A stretch of 64,000 nucleotides of DNA. Source: Neostapfia colusana (lineage: Eukaryota > Streptophyta > Magnoliopsida > Poales > Poaceae). The notes below the pieces were generated by a model. It worked only from the letters and a program-made list of their open reading frames with translations. It was not told the origin of the DNA and ran no database searches. The position numbers and the translations under genes were made by a program. The stretch lies in assembly GCA_030760725.1 (NCBI GenBank), contig JASWHV010000005.1, forward strand, positions 23,383,241-23,447,240, in the 5' to 3' direction. This document shows positions 23,801-35,300 of the stretch, piece after piece (within the stretch, counting starts at the first letter, position 1; the number at the start of each line of letters is the position of its first letter).

Positions 23801-25384
23801 TTCTGAGTTTAAGTACACGACTTGAAGGACGGTGTCTAAAACAGCGCCGTGGCGGGTTAACCACGACATCCCTAGGATGACATCGACCTTTTGTCCCTCT
23901 AAGATTATGAGAGACGTAGGGTAGACTCTACCCGCTAAGCACAATGGTGCTTTGGAAACCATTACGCTTGCTAAAATCCTCCCACCCGGTGAACAAATTA
24001 AATATGGACTATCGGTGGGTAGTATTTGCAAGCTGTGTTTAGCAATGAAAGCTTGGCTAATAAAATTATGCGTGGCGCCTGAATCAAACAATACTATGGC
24101 GGGATGCTGGTGGAGTTGGAACATACCCGCAAGGATTGGCTCACCCTCCGGCACGTCCTCTATGGCAAGTTGGTGGACAGTGCCGGGCCTAGGGTTTGCC
24201 CGCCACGCATTAGTAGGGTTCCGGGGTTGATTCCTCCCCGGAAACGGTGGTGCAACTCCGCCGCCTTGCCTCTCTGGACAACTGCTGGCGAAGTGTCCTG
24301 GACGACCACACTTGTAACATGCGGCCGCTTCTAGTGTAGTGCTCGGGGGACGAAAGCCCGACATGCGCCGTTGAGGTGCATACGCACGCGGCATCGCCTG
24401 CTGCTGCTGTTGTTGTTTCGGAGGTGGTGCTGGCAGTGCCGGCCTGAATGCCGGTGAAGAGTACTGTCGACTGCGGAACGGCATCGACCTCTGTGGTGGC
24501 TGCCAGCGTGGACCTGATGGTGGGCGATTCACCATCCGAATTTTATGAGAAGGACCGCCTCCTTCTCCGCTGCTTTGCAGCGCGCTTCGCTTTCTCTCCG
24601 CTGCCGCCAACTCCTTGCCGGAGTCCTCCTGAACAATCGCAGCATGAATGATGTCGTTGAGGCTGCCGCGATTGAACATCGCCAATTTGTCCTTCAGGAG
24701 CGGGTTAAGCCCCTGGTAAAAGTGGTCCCGCCGCTTCTCGTTGGTATCTGCGTGATACGACGCGTAGAGCGCGAGGTCGTTGAACGCCCTGGAGTATTCC
24801 AGCGCGTTTCGGCTCCCTTGCTGCAGGTGTAGGAATTCCTGCGTCTTCCTCTTCATCAAACCAGGCGGTATGTGATAGGCCCTGAAGGCCGTCCGAAACT
24901 CCGTCCAGGTCATAACTCGATCGGTGGGCTGTGAAGCACAGAAGTTCGCCCACCACGCGCTCGCGGATCCTTGGAGCTGCTGGACCACGAACTGAGTCTT
25001 GCGCTGCTCACTTATCTGGAGCAGCCTGAACTTCATCTCTATTGCACGGAGCCAGTTGTCCGCGTCAAGAGGTTCATCCGCCCTTGAGAATACCGGGGGA
25101 TGAGTTGCTAGGAAGTCGGAGTAGGAGCTCTGTTGACGCTCCTCACGGTCTTGACGTCTCTCTGGGCGAGACGTATTAGCGATAAGAGTCTGCAGCAACT
25201 CTGTGCGCTGCTGATGAGAACCCGCCATTGCCGCGACAATGTCGGCCAATGTAACCGTTGGCAGTGGCGGTGTTTGCTGTTGCTGTTACTGCTGCTGCCC
25301 CGAGGAGTCCTGGGGAGGCTGTTGGGAGGTCTCTCCCCCTTGGCTAGTACCCCCAATGTCCGGGTTGGCACGAGTACGCGTCAT
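20834..25384 (-). pseudogene. Gag-Pol polyprotein of element E, degraded
   Basis: A full-length family 2 gag-pol on the minus strand from ATG at 25384 to TAA at 20834. In order: Gln-rich N-terminus, gag domain (~24650-25100), CCHC knuckle (CYKCGRPGHFASSC, ~24280-24325), protease DSGATHNF (~24070), RT, RNase H (YCDASGIGLG, ~22700), integrase (zinc finger ending CDTC at 21967, core ~21420-21880) and chromodomain (~20850-21010). Breaks: TAA in the polyglutamine run near 25287; two 1-bp deletions between 23124 and 23264 within RT; TGA at 21967 where copy B has CGA; TAG near 21748; TAG at 21301 where B has CAG; and a 1-bp deletion near 21110. Clearly dead, with more lesions than copy A. Confidence 0.9.
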
Positions 25385-25569
25385 ACTGAAATTCAAAACA
25401 GCAGCGATTACCACATGTCTTACTTAAAATTCCATATGCAACAGTAGGTATTGAAGTGACACATGAATAATTTGCACAACATTCACATATATTGATAAAG
25501 CATAAACTTTATACAAGATACATTATTCTCGGGTCTCCAAGAAGTCGTGCTCATGTCGTCACTACCTAT

Positions 25570-25574
25570 ACATA
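25570..25574. repeat. Target-site duplication of element B (left, ACATA)
   Basis: ACATA directly precedes the TGTAAGGGCC start of the B 5' LTR and recurs at 40042-40046. The uninterrupted target is seen in copy D at about 3350-3372. Confidence 0.95.
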
Positions 25575-28500
25575 TGTAAGGGCCTCAGTTTTTGACACAC
25601 ATTTGAAGTGTTCATCACCACACCACACACCTCATTTGAGGAAAGTTGATGAACACAAATGAAGAGCAAGTAACCACCATCAACATGCTCATTAGAGAAA
25701 AAACTCACATATTGCAAAAGGGGTATTTCCCACATGTGATATAGAGGGGCTGGACATATGAAAACTCCTACACATTGCTAAGGATGTCCATGCCAAGTTT
25801 CATCCAAATTCAAAACCTTTTTGAAGTCATTTTTGGTATGGCTAGAAAGAGGGCAGTTTGAAACCACATTCAAATTCAAACTGTTCTTATCCGATGAATT
25901 TAAAAGTGGGAGGCATATTCTTACTCAGCACATTTTTGTGAGCTCACACATCAATTTTCACTCCATTTGGAGTTGATCTTGACATGAGCTAAGTGGGACA
26001 AATTCAAACTTTATTTGAATTCAAAACTGAACTTGTGCTGAAATTCATTCAAACCAAACCCAATTTGAATTCTATTCAATTCAAATGGCTCATGGGTGAA
26101 TAATTTGAATGACTTGGGGTATTTTGGGGCTCACTGTTTACAACAGTGATTAGGAGTAAATTTTAGAGGTTAAAACTGGAAGTGGGACCCATATGTCAGC
26201 CACTACTCCAGCCCAAACCGACTGAAAACCCAGCTCGGGTTCTTGCGCCGGACTGAGCAGCCGCCACGGCGAAGAGGCGACCGGGACACCACCTGCTTGC
26301 CTCCCCGACATGCTGAACCGCCTCACAGCCCCCTTATCTACGCCACCGCCCTGATCGGAGCGATCACCGCCCACTCTGCTGCCTCCTCGCATCAGAACCG
26401 CGCCATTGCTGCCGATCACTCGGAGCTGATTAGAGAAGCTTGATCACCACCTCTCCGTCCCCTCCAGAGCCACGGCAAGGTACTAGAGACCTTTCTCCGT
26501 CCCCCCCCGCTGCTAGAATTCAGTTGAGACCGATTGAAATCGGTTATGCCGAAAGATCAATTCAGTGACTTAGAACCGCCGCACCTCGGGCTTCCATGGA
26601 CAGCCCAACCAGGGCGTTGTCATGCCCGAGCCAAGGCACTCTTGGACGCGCTGGTGACCTGTGCTGCTCACCCCCGAGCCACAGCCCGAGTGATTGCTCA
26701 CAGGCGGCGAATTTCCAGTTTTCCCCTTTCTGTGTGCAGCACGACTTTCAGGTGCGATTCCGTCGAATTCGTGCTCTAGAAAGGATTAGAGGGCTGCAAT
26801 CTGCTCTCACACAAACTAGACACGGTAATGCACAAGTTGCCTTCACAACCCTTGGCCGGAGAACCTCTGTACCCACCGTAATTTGAGGTTTACCAACGGC
26901 GGAACAAAAGGGATGCATCGGGCGCCCGGTGAGGACCTACTTCGGGCCTTCCCCGAGCTGCCTCAAGCTCATGTCGACCTTCCCTGAGGTCCACTGATGC
27001 TTCCTGACCGGTTCCTCGAGTAGTTGAGGTGCTAGGGAAGTCAGCCGACATGACCGAAGTCTTTCCGAGATGGCGGCTCATCGCCGATCATGCACCGGCC
27101 ATTGTCATGAGTAGCTGACCCCAGAATCCTGTTCTCCGAGTAAAAGTAGGCAGGGGCGGCCAAAATCGTGAAGTTTGGAGCTGTACAGAAGCCGGCGGCG
27201 AGCTCTCCGGCGAGGTCCCTCGGCGGCAGAGCGCGGGCGTCGCGAGGTTGAAGAAGGGGTGGACCCCAGCTGTCAGTGGCCGATATTTTGAATCGGGATC
27301 GGGCTGCGGCCAGGATCGGGTGTGCTGGCGCGCAAAATCCTTGTGGGCCATGGTGTGCTGTCGCCTCGGCGTGCGATCCGTGTCCCCGGGGCCCACTCGC
27401 GAGTTTAAACTTTTCCCCGATTTTCAGATTTCTTTCAAACTTCAAATCCTCATAACTTTGGCTAGAAAGCTCCAAATCGAATGAATCAAATTTTTCTGGA
27501 TTCAGCTCTCTGAGTACTTTCCAGCAAATCAAGTTTCACTTCATGAAACTCCTTATTTCTCCAGAATTAATTCCTCAAAATTTAAACTGTTAGGAATTTT
27601 AACTGGAGAATCCTTTGGAGGAAAATTCTAAAATTTTGCTGGGATGTTCACCAAAATGTCTCTGAACTACCATAAGAATTTCAGATCCATTTGAGCTCAT
27701 TTAATCCACCTCATGGTGGGATTAGTGAAACTGTTCCAGAGAAAATAGAAAATGTTCAGAAACATTTTTAGAATTTTCTCTGAAATTGTTTAGCTCATAT
27801 CTTTAGCTAGGAACCTTCAAATTAAGTGAGACCAACTCCATTAGAACCCTCTAAAAATCTAGTTTTCAGAAAGTCATAGTTTGTTTCATGAAAATCCTTA
27901 GGACACCCTAAAAGCCTTCAATTAAGGTCAAGTGCATAATTAATTGTGGAGGGCTCAAATGAGCTTTACTGCAACTAAAACTTGACCAAGTCTGTATCTA
28001 GGTTGTGACCAAGCCCCAGTAAAAGTTTCACCATCATTGGGTCTGTCTAGTGAGAGTTATAGAATTCACAACTTCAAACTTAATACAAATGCATTTAAAT
28101 TGATACATGTATTTCCTCCATCATGTAGTCGCTAAGGTCGAGGAGGAACCCGAAGTCCTAGACTTTGTTACTCCAGAGGAGCAGCTAGCCTACGACCAAG
28201 AGCAGCAAGGCAAGCTCCGGTTTGCATTAACCTTTTACAAATTTTTATTGTTTTGAGCACATACATGAATACTATTGTTCCTTGCATTAGAGTCTTGTTT
28301 GGAAACCCAAGTGCATAGCCAAGAAAGCCATGGGATGGGATTAGGATTGAAAACCTTGTTAGCCACTGCATTGCTAAGATAGAGTAGGATTCGGTACAAG
28401 TCGAGTAGTTGGAACTACTCGCGAGCATAGGCTAGAGGCACTCGACTCGGGTAGTGATAGCACATGAAACACATGGCAAGAAAATGAGACCAAGCCGAGG

Positions 28501-29617
28501 GTAAGGGCAACAGGACTTTGGGGCCTGTGTGCTGTAGCTCCGCTTGTGTCGATTGAGGACCGAGCCGTGTGCGGGCCTGTTGAACAAGCTAGAACAGTAC
28601 CGAAGACCTACCGGCTATATGGGAACCGGGAAACTGATGTAACTCGGGTAGCTGGGTGTTGAGGCATAGCTGGTCGTTCAGAGGGTAGGTTGAGAGCTCG
28701 AGGTGTAAATTGGCTGGCGGCACTGAGATGCGCGTGCAGAGACCTCTTGCTCGGGACGATTGGACCGGTTCAACATTTGGCTAACGGGTGAAAGGTAGTC
28801 GCGTACGGCGTCCGTGATGGTTGTTGTAGGCAACATCGAGTACGGGCGTACGTGACGGGTTGTTCGGGTAACCCTGCAGGTGTAAATCGATTATAATCGC
28901 CGATCCTCGCGGTCAGTGAGTACCACTTGTTCACTGTACCGTGACGTAGAAAGAACAGGCTAGTTACATGTTAAAATGTTGCTGATTGAAAGATGGACTT
29001 GATTGCTAATGAATTGCTGTAGTTTAGAGCTAACTGAAGTTCTTTTCAACTTTGGGCAAAGTACATGAGAGAAATGCGTTTCTTGTTTGATTGCGGCTCT
29101 CTCATGTACCTTAGCGTAAGGTTCTCCACAACCTGCTGCTAAAACTTGAAAGTAAGGTTCTACTAAATTAGGCGAGTCCTTGCAAATGATTTTTACCTCA
29201 TGTAACCCATTACCCCTCATGTAGAAGTTCCATGTTTAGGTGAGACGGGTCAGACTTGCTGAGCCTTCGTGCTCACTGCTTGTGTTTGAAGCTTTTGCAG
29301 GGTTCTATGAGGAAGGGACTCCCGATGAGGAGACGGAACCCCAGGAGGGGAACCCTGTCGAGTGGGAGTCGTGCACGCCGCAGAGTTAGTGTGCGTGTGT
29401 GCTAGCAAGGATACGTTCAAGGGCTGAACGTGGACTTGATGCGTAGTCTACGCCCGTGAGTGTAGACTGAAACTATTTTGATGTAAACATGTTCATAAAC
29501 TGGTTATGTAATAAAATTTCGTTTCCGCTTTGTACCTTTGACGCGTGTTATCCGGTGCTGCGCAACGCAGCACCCCTCAGCGTGATCCTGGCTCGACAAG
29601 ACCGTGGGGTCGTGTCA
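25575..29617 (+). repeat. 5' LTR of element B
   Basis: A 4,043-bp LTR, TGTAAGGGCC to GGGTCGTGTCA. From the left: AT-rich U3; the GTGGGACCCAT motif (26182-26192); a U3 cassette (about 26226-26455) shared with the E 5' LTR; a C8 run (26501-26508); GC-rich stretches; and AATAAAA near 29510. The segment from about 27727 to 28676 is missing from the 3' LTR. I found no convincing TATA box. Confidence 0.95.
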
Positions 29618-29620
29618 GCG

Positions 29621-29640
29621 TGGTATCAGAGCTCGCTTGA
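29621..29640 (+). other. Primer binding site of B
   Basis: TGGTATCAGAGCTCGCTTGA starts 3 bases after the LTR end. Its first 12 bases complement the 3' end of initiator tRNA-Met. Confidence 0.9.
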
Positions 29641-31104
29641 GGTTTAACGCACTACAAAGGTCATTTTTTTCAAAAATCCAGTGAGGAACGAGTTAGTATC
29701 CCGTATAAGGATGTTATTAGTATATAGAAAGTGGCATATTAAACTATTCGATTATGTCGGAAAATCGTGCATCTCGGGACGTGTATGTCTTGGGGGTGCA
29801 CGTAAGTGCTGTCTACCAGTGCGCACAAGCTGAAGGTTGGAGCCCCACGGGTGGCAGGTAACCCGACCCGCTTTGATATCCTCTACGACTCTTCACGTTG
29901 TTTGTGGTATTCGAGCAACGTCTGTCCCTGGCGTGCGTGGTGTAACTTGGGAGACCCCGTCACGTGGTCTGAAACGTGAACATGTAACTCAAGGCGTGTT
30001 TGGCTTGAGAACATCCGGGAGAGTGATGACGGCCGGGTGTACGAACTGTATGGGTTCCGGGTTCGGTGTGCAGCCGAGTCTGACGATTGCTTGAGTTTCT
30101 GCAGGTAGCCTGACCACGAAACGGTAGACGTGTAGCATCCGTGTGCGAGTGACGTTTAGTGCCACTGAAATAACAAAGCCGGCTAAGTCCGGTATAGGTT
30201 TTTCTTTGTGAGGACGTAGTACCGACATAATCTTGTGACGCATCGACGTCACACCCCAACTAAATGAACAACTTCATTTAAAACTTGAAGGTTTTGATCT
30301 GAAGTAGTAAAACTTGATGTAACTCCTTCCCTTGAACAAGATATTCAAAGTTAACAAGTTTTCAACTTATAGTTTGTTAAGGACAGAGTACTCTGGTTTC
30401 AGCTGAAGTAGGGCTGAAGTTGATCAGAGGTTATAGGCTGAGTTCTTTCGAGGTTGGGGTCATATGATACATTTCTGGAAATCTTTGGAAGAGCTTTACA
30501 ACTTTTCTGTTGAGGTCCAGAGGTGTTTCATCCCTTAACCAATCGAAAAATGCAGTAGAGTTGAAACTGTCCAGAAAACAGGGCAGAGCAAAGACTCTCT
30601 GTAAATTGAGTATAACTTCCTGCATAAAAATCCAAAAATAGAAAATGAGGTAGTTCTGGAAAGCTTATGAGATGGGTTACAACTTTTTAACATAAAGTTT
30701 TGTCAGATTAGGAGCAGAATTAACTAGAATTCTTGTATCAAATCAGTACCTAAAGCAGGGAGGTGCTGTCCAATTTTCTCCAGAAATTCTGTTAAATTTG
30801 GCATCTCATAACTTTTGAACAAGGACAGATCTTAGGCCAAGCAAATACTTTCTGGAAAGCTATTGAAGTTAGCTTTAACTTTGATGTTGAGCTCCAGAAC
30901 TGGTTTTGCATTTAGCATGGCCTAAATCATGTTGATATGGAAACTTGTCAGGGCTGTCATGTAGACAGCAGATCAGCAGTCAAATTTGTTTAAAATTTGA
31001 ACTATGTTTCCAAGTTTTATGGGTTCAATGACATGTCTTATGTTATAACTCAAGGGTTTACTGTTTAAATAAATATTTGACATTTCTCAAATATATTTTT
31101 ACAG
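29641..31104 (+). other. Leader of element B
   Basis: A 1.46-kb untranslated region. The PBS-proximal ~600 bp is conserved in D, E and G, with the hairpin at 30234-30253 and a second small GCCGG...CCGGT stem near 30178-30193. The distal part is AT-rich and ends TTTTTACAG directly before the ORF0 ATG, resembling a splice acceptor. No ORF of note. Confidence 0.7.
30234..30253 (+). other. Conserved leader hairpin (copy B)
   Basis: A 7-bp stem TGTGACG/CGTCACA with hexaloop CATCGA. The G copy keeps the loop but has the stem TACGGTG/CACCGTA, so both arms changed together. The loop contains the self-complementary TCGA. Confidence 0.65.
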
Positions 31105-32049
31105 ATGACAGCAGATAAACAGTTGGAAAACGGGTGGGTGGTTTCTCACTGTTCTCACCGTAGTGGCTACCCGGAAGCATTGTGGCAAATGCTCCAATAT
31201 TTCGGGTACAACCAGATGCCGCAGTACTTCGCCAAGGAAGAAGGCGAAGAGAGGAACAAGACGTGGATGATCCATGTTGAAGTCCCTGCAGGACCTACGC
31301 CACCCGGTTGGGTGCCGTTCACCGTCACGGTGAGAGGAAGACAACCGGAAAGGATGTGGCAAGTGGCAGCCCGTGACACTATGTCACGTTTCTGCCAACT
31401 ACACGTGCAGGCTATGGAGAGCACTCCATATGCGCTCGTTCCGGTGGAGGGACGGGCTCAGCATGTGTGGGAAGAGAGATACCTGGAGGCAACGGACCCG
31501 AGTTGCCCAAGGTACAACCCCGCGGAGGCAAATCTCAGCCTCCAGATGAGGGCGGGAAACGCCGTGATGGACAGCCAAGCTGTTCATACGGAGCATCTCG
31601 CCACAAAGCTCAAAGAGAGCATGAGCTGTGGAGACCATTTCGAGAGTGCTCACAGCGCACTCCGCAATGTGCTCCTTCCGACGATCAAGCGACTGAATGA
31701 ACAACATAATCAGTTGCATCGTCTGAAGAAGGCGAAGAGAAAAAGCCGTGTCGACATCGAGGCGTTGCAAGAACTGGTACAGAATCTGACCCAGCAGAAC
31801 GAGGAACTTACTCAAGAGCGGGACAACGCTATTGAGGAAGGGCAAGGCTGGGAAGAAGATTACAACCAGGCTATGGACGAGGTGTATGCCTTGCAGGACC
31901 TCGTGCCTCCGGTATTGGGCATACCGGTGGTCTTGGGTCTTCCAGCAATGGGAGAACCCGGAATGGGGGAAGAGGTGGTAGATCCAGAGCCACCAGCAGA
32001 GGTACCAGAGCAGGATGACCCACAGGAGGTCGAGTTCTACTCCGAGTAG
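31105..32049 (+). CDS. ORF0 protein of element B, intact, unknown function
   Basis: A 314-residue open frame between leader and gag. Residues 1-180 form a globular-looking, Trp/Tyr-rich part with no motif that I recognise. Residues ~185-268 are a strong coiled-coil candidate with a basic patch (KKAKRKSR, ~208-215) followed by Gln/Glu/Leu heptads. Residues ~280-314 are acidic and Pro/Glu-rich. No signal peptide, membrane segment or zinc knuckle is visible. D and E carry broken copies at the same place, so it is a regular component of the family rather than a chance ORF. It may correspond to the orf0 that I recall from rice RIRE3/RIRE8. A role in particle assembly or RNA handling is speculation. 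The ATG follows CAG directly and is the first in frame. Confidence 0.85.
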   Translation: MTADKQLENGWVVSHCSHRSGYPEALWQMLQYFGYNQMPQYFAKEEGEERNKTWMIHVEVPAGPTPPGWVPFTVTVRGRQPERMWQVAARDTMSRFCQLHVQAMESTPYALVPVEGRAQHVWEERYLEATDPSCPRYNPAEANLSLQMRAGNAVMDSQAVHTEHLATKLKESMSCGDHFESAHSALRNVLLPTIKRLNEQHNQLHRLKKAKRKSRVDIEALQELVQNLTQQNEELTQERDNAIEEGQGWEEDYNQAMDEVYALQDLVPPVLGIPVVLGLPAMGEPGMGEEVVDPEPPAEVPEQDDPQEVEFYSE

Positions 32050-32321
32050 GGGGTTACAGTTGCCATGTAGGGCAGCCAGGGTAGTGTAACCCAACTTTTG
32101 TAATCGGTGACATGTCGTGTAGACAGTAGCGTATGTATAGGTAGTGATGACATGAGCACGACTTCTCGGAGACCCGAGAATAATGTATTTTGTATAAAGT
32201 TTATGCTTTATCAAAATATGTGAATGTTGTGCAAATTAATCATGTGTCACTCCAATACCTACTGTTGCATATGGAATTTTAAGTAAGACATGTGCTAATC
32301 GCTGCTATTTTGAATTTCAGA

Positions 32322-35300
32322 ATGACGCGTACTCGTGCCAACCCTGATGTTGGGGGTACTAGCCAAGGGGGAGAGACCTCCCAACCACCTCCCAAGGACT
32401 CCTCGGGACAGCAGCGGCAACAGCAAACACCGCCACCGTCACTGCCAACGGTTACATTGGCCAACATCGTCGCGGCAATGGCGGGTTCACATCAGCAGCA
32501 CACGGAGTTGCTGCAGACTCTCATCGCCAATACGTCTCGCCCAGAGAGACGTCAAGACCGTGAGGAGCATCAACAGAGCTCCTACTCCGACTTCCTGGTG
32601 ACTCATCCCCCGGTATTCTCAAGGGCGGATGAACCACTTGACGCGGACAACTGGCTCCGCGCTATAGAGATGAAGTTCGGGCTGCTCCAGATAAGCGAGC
32701 AGCGCAAGACTCAGTTTGCGGTCCAGCAGCTCCAAGGATCCGCGAGCGTGTGGTGGGCCAACTTCTGTGCTTCACAGCCCACCGACCGAGTGATGACCTG
32801 GACGGAGTTCCGGACGGCCTTCAGGGCCTATCATATACCGCCAGGTCTGATGAAAAGAAAGACGCAAGAGTTCTTACACCTGCAGCAAGGGTGCCGGAAC
32901 GCGCTGGAATACTCCAGGGTGTTCAACGATCTCGCGCTCCACGCGTCGTATCACGCAGATACCGACGAGAAGCGGCGGGACCACTTTTACCAGGGGATTT
33001 ACCCGCTCCTGAAGGACAAGTTGGCGATGTTCAATCGCGGCAGCCTCAACGACATCATTGATGCTGCAATTGTTCAGGAGGACTCCGGCAAGGAGTTAGC
33101 GGCGGCACAGCGAAAGCGAAGCGCGCCGCAAAGCAGCGGAGAAGGAAGCGGTCCTTCTCAGAAGTTTCGGATGGTGAATCGCCCACCATCAGGTCCACGC
33201 TGGCAGCCACCACAGCGGTCGATGCCGTTCCGCAGTCGGCCGTACTCTTCACCGGCATTCCGGCCGGCACTGCCAGTACCACCACCGGAACAACAACAGC
33301 AGCAGCGGGCGATGCCGCGTGCGTATGCACCTCAGCAACGCATGCCGGGCTTTCGTCCCCGAGCACTGCACCAGCAGCGGCCACATGTTACAAGTGTGGT
33401 GGTCCAGGACACTTCGCGAGCAGTTGCCCAGAGAGGCAAGGCGGCGGAGTGGCACCACAATTTCCGGGGAGAAATCAACCCCGGAACCCTACTAATGCGC
33501 GGCGGGCAAACCCTAGGCCCGGCACCGTCCACCAGCTTGCCATTGAGGACGTGCCGGAGGGTGAGCCAATCCTTGCGGGTATGTTCCAACTTCACCAGCA
33601 TCCCGCTATAGTACTATTTGATTCAGGCGCCACGCATAGCTTCATTATCCAAGCTTTCATTGATAAATATAGCTTGCAAATACTACCCACCGATAGTCCT
33701 TATGTGATCTGTTCGCCGGGTGGGAAAATTTCAGCAAGCATGATGGTCCCAAAAGCGCCATTGTGCTTAGAGGGCAGAGTCTACCCTACGTCTCTCATAA
33801 TCTTAGAGGGACAAAAGGTCGATGTCATCTTAGGGATGTCGTGGTTAACCTGCCATGGCGCTGTTTTAGACACCGTCCTCCGAGTTGTGCACTTGAACTC
33901 AGAAGTGCACGAGTCTCACTCTTTATTTCTGGACAGTCCAGAAATAAAACTTCCAAGTGTCTATCAAGCTACAACCATCAGATTGGAAGATATTCCAGTG
34001 GTCCGAGAGTTCCCCGATGTATTCCCGGACGATTTGCCGGGGATGCCACCCGATAGAGAGGTGGAGTTCAAGATTGAACTTGCACCGGGAACCATGCCAA
34101 TATCCCGAAGGCCGTACAAGATGGCGCCCAAGGAGTTGGCTGAACTGAAGACTCAGCTCACGGACCTTCTGGAGAAGGGTTTTATTAGGCCGAGCTCCTT
34201 GCCATGGGGCTGTTCGGCATTATTTGTCAAGAAGAAGGATGAGACGTTACGGCTTTGCATGGACTATCATCCATTAAATGCCGTAACCATCAAGAACAAG
34301 TACCCGTTGCCACGGATCGACATGTTGTTTGATCAGTTGGTCGAAGCAAAGATCTTTTCCAAGATGGATTTAAGATCCGGGTACCATCAGATTAAGATAA
34401 GGGCTGAGGACATTCCAAAGACAGCTTTCTCGACAAGGTACGGACTTTATGAGTACCTGGTCATGTCCTTCGGCCTCACCAATGCTCCCGCTCACTTCAT
34501 GTACTTAATGAACTCGGTATTCATGCCGGAGCTGGACAAGTTTGTCGTGGTCTTCATCGACGACATCCTGGTATATTCTAAGTCGGAGGAAGATCACAAG
34601 AAGCATCTGCGTATAATCTTGCAACGGCTGCGGGACCACAAGTTATACGCGAAATTCAGCAAATGCGAGTTTTGGATATCGCAAGTGCCTTTTCTCAGGC
34701 ATATCATCTCAGCGGAGGACATCGCTGTAGACCCGAGCAAGATCACTCAAGTGCTGAATTGGAAATCCCCGAGAACTGTTCACGAGGTACGGAGTTTCCT
34801 CGGACTCGCGGGATATTATCGGAGGTTCATTCCGAAATTCTCGAAGATTGCCAAGCCAATGAGAGCTGCTGAAGAAGGCTACCAAATATGTTTGGAGTCC
34901 AGCATGTGAAGCAGCATTCAAGGCTTTAGTCAAGCACCTGACATCAGCACCGGTTTTGGCGCAGCCAGACACAAGAAAACCGTTCGATGTGTACTGCGAT
35001 GCATCCGGCATTGGGCTCGGATGTGTGCTGATGCAAGACCGAAGGGTGGTCGCGTATGGATCACGGCAGCTTAGAAACCATGATCAGAATTATCCAACCC
35101 ACGACTTGGAGTTCGCTGCCGTGGTACTCGCACTCAAAATGTGGAGGCAGTACCTACTCGGTAACCTCATACATTTATATACCGACCACAAAAGCCTCAA
35201 GTACATATTCACTCAGAAAGAGCTGAACATGAGGCAACGAAGATGGTTATAACTGATAAAGGATTACGAAATAGAGATCCATTATCATCCGGGCAAGGCA

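Noticed and set aside
26243..26443. Short frames in the U3 cassette of B and E LTRs as a captured host gene
   Set aside because: Under 70 codons with no recognisable motif, and present only as LTR sequence; nothing supports gene capture without a search.
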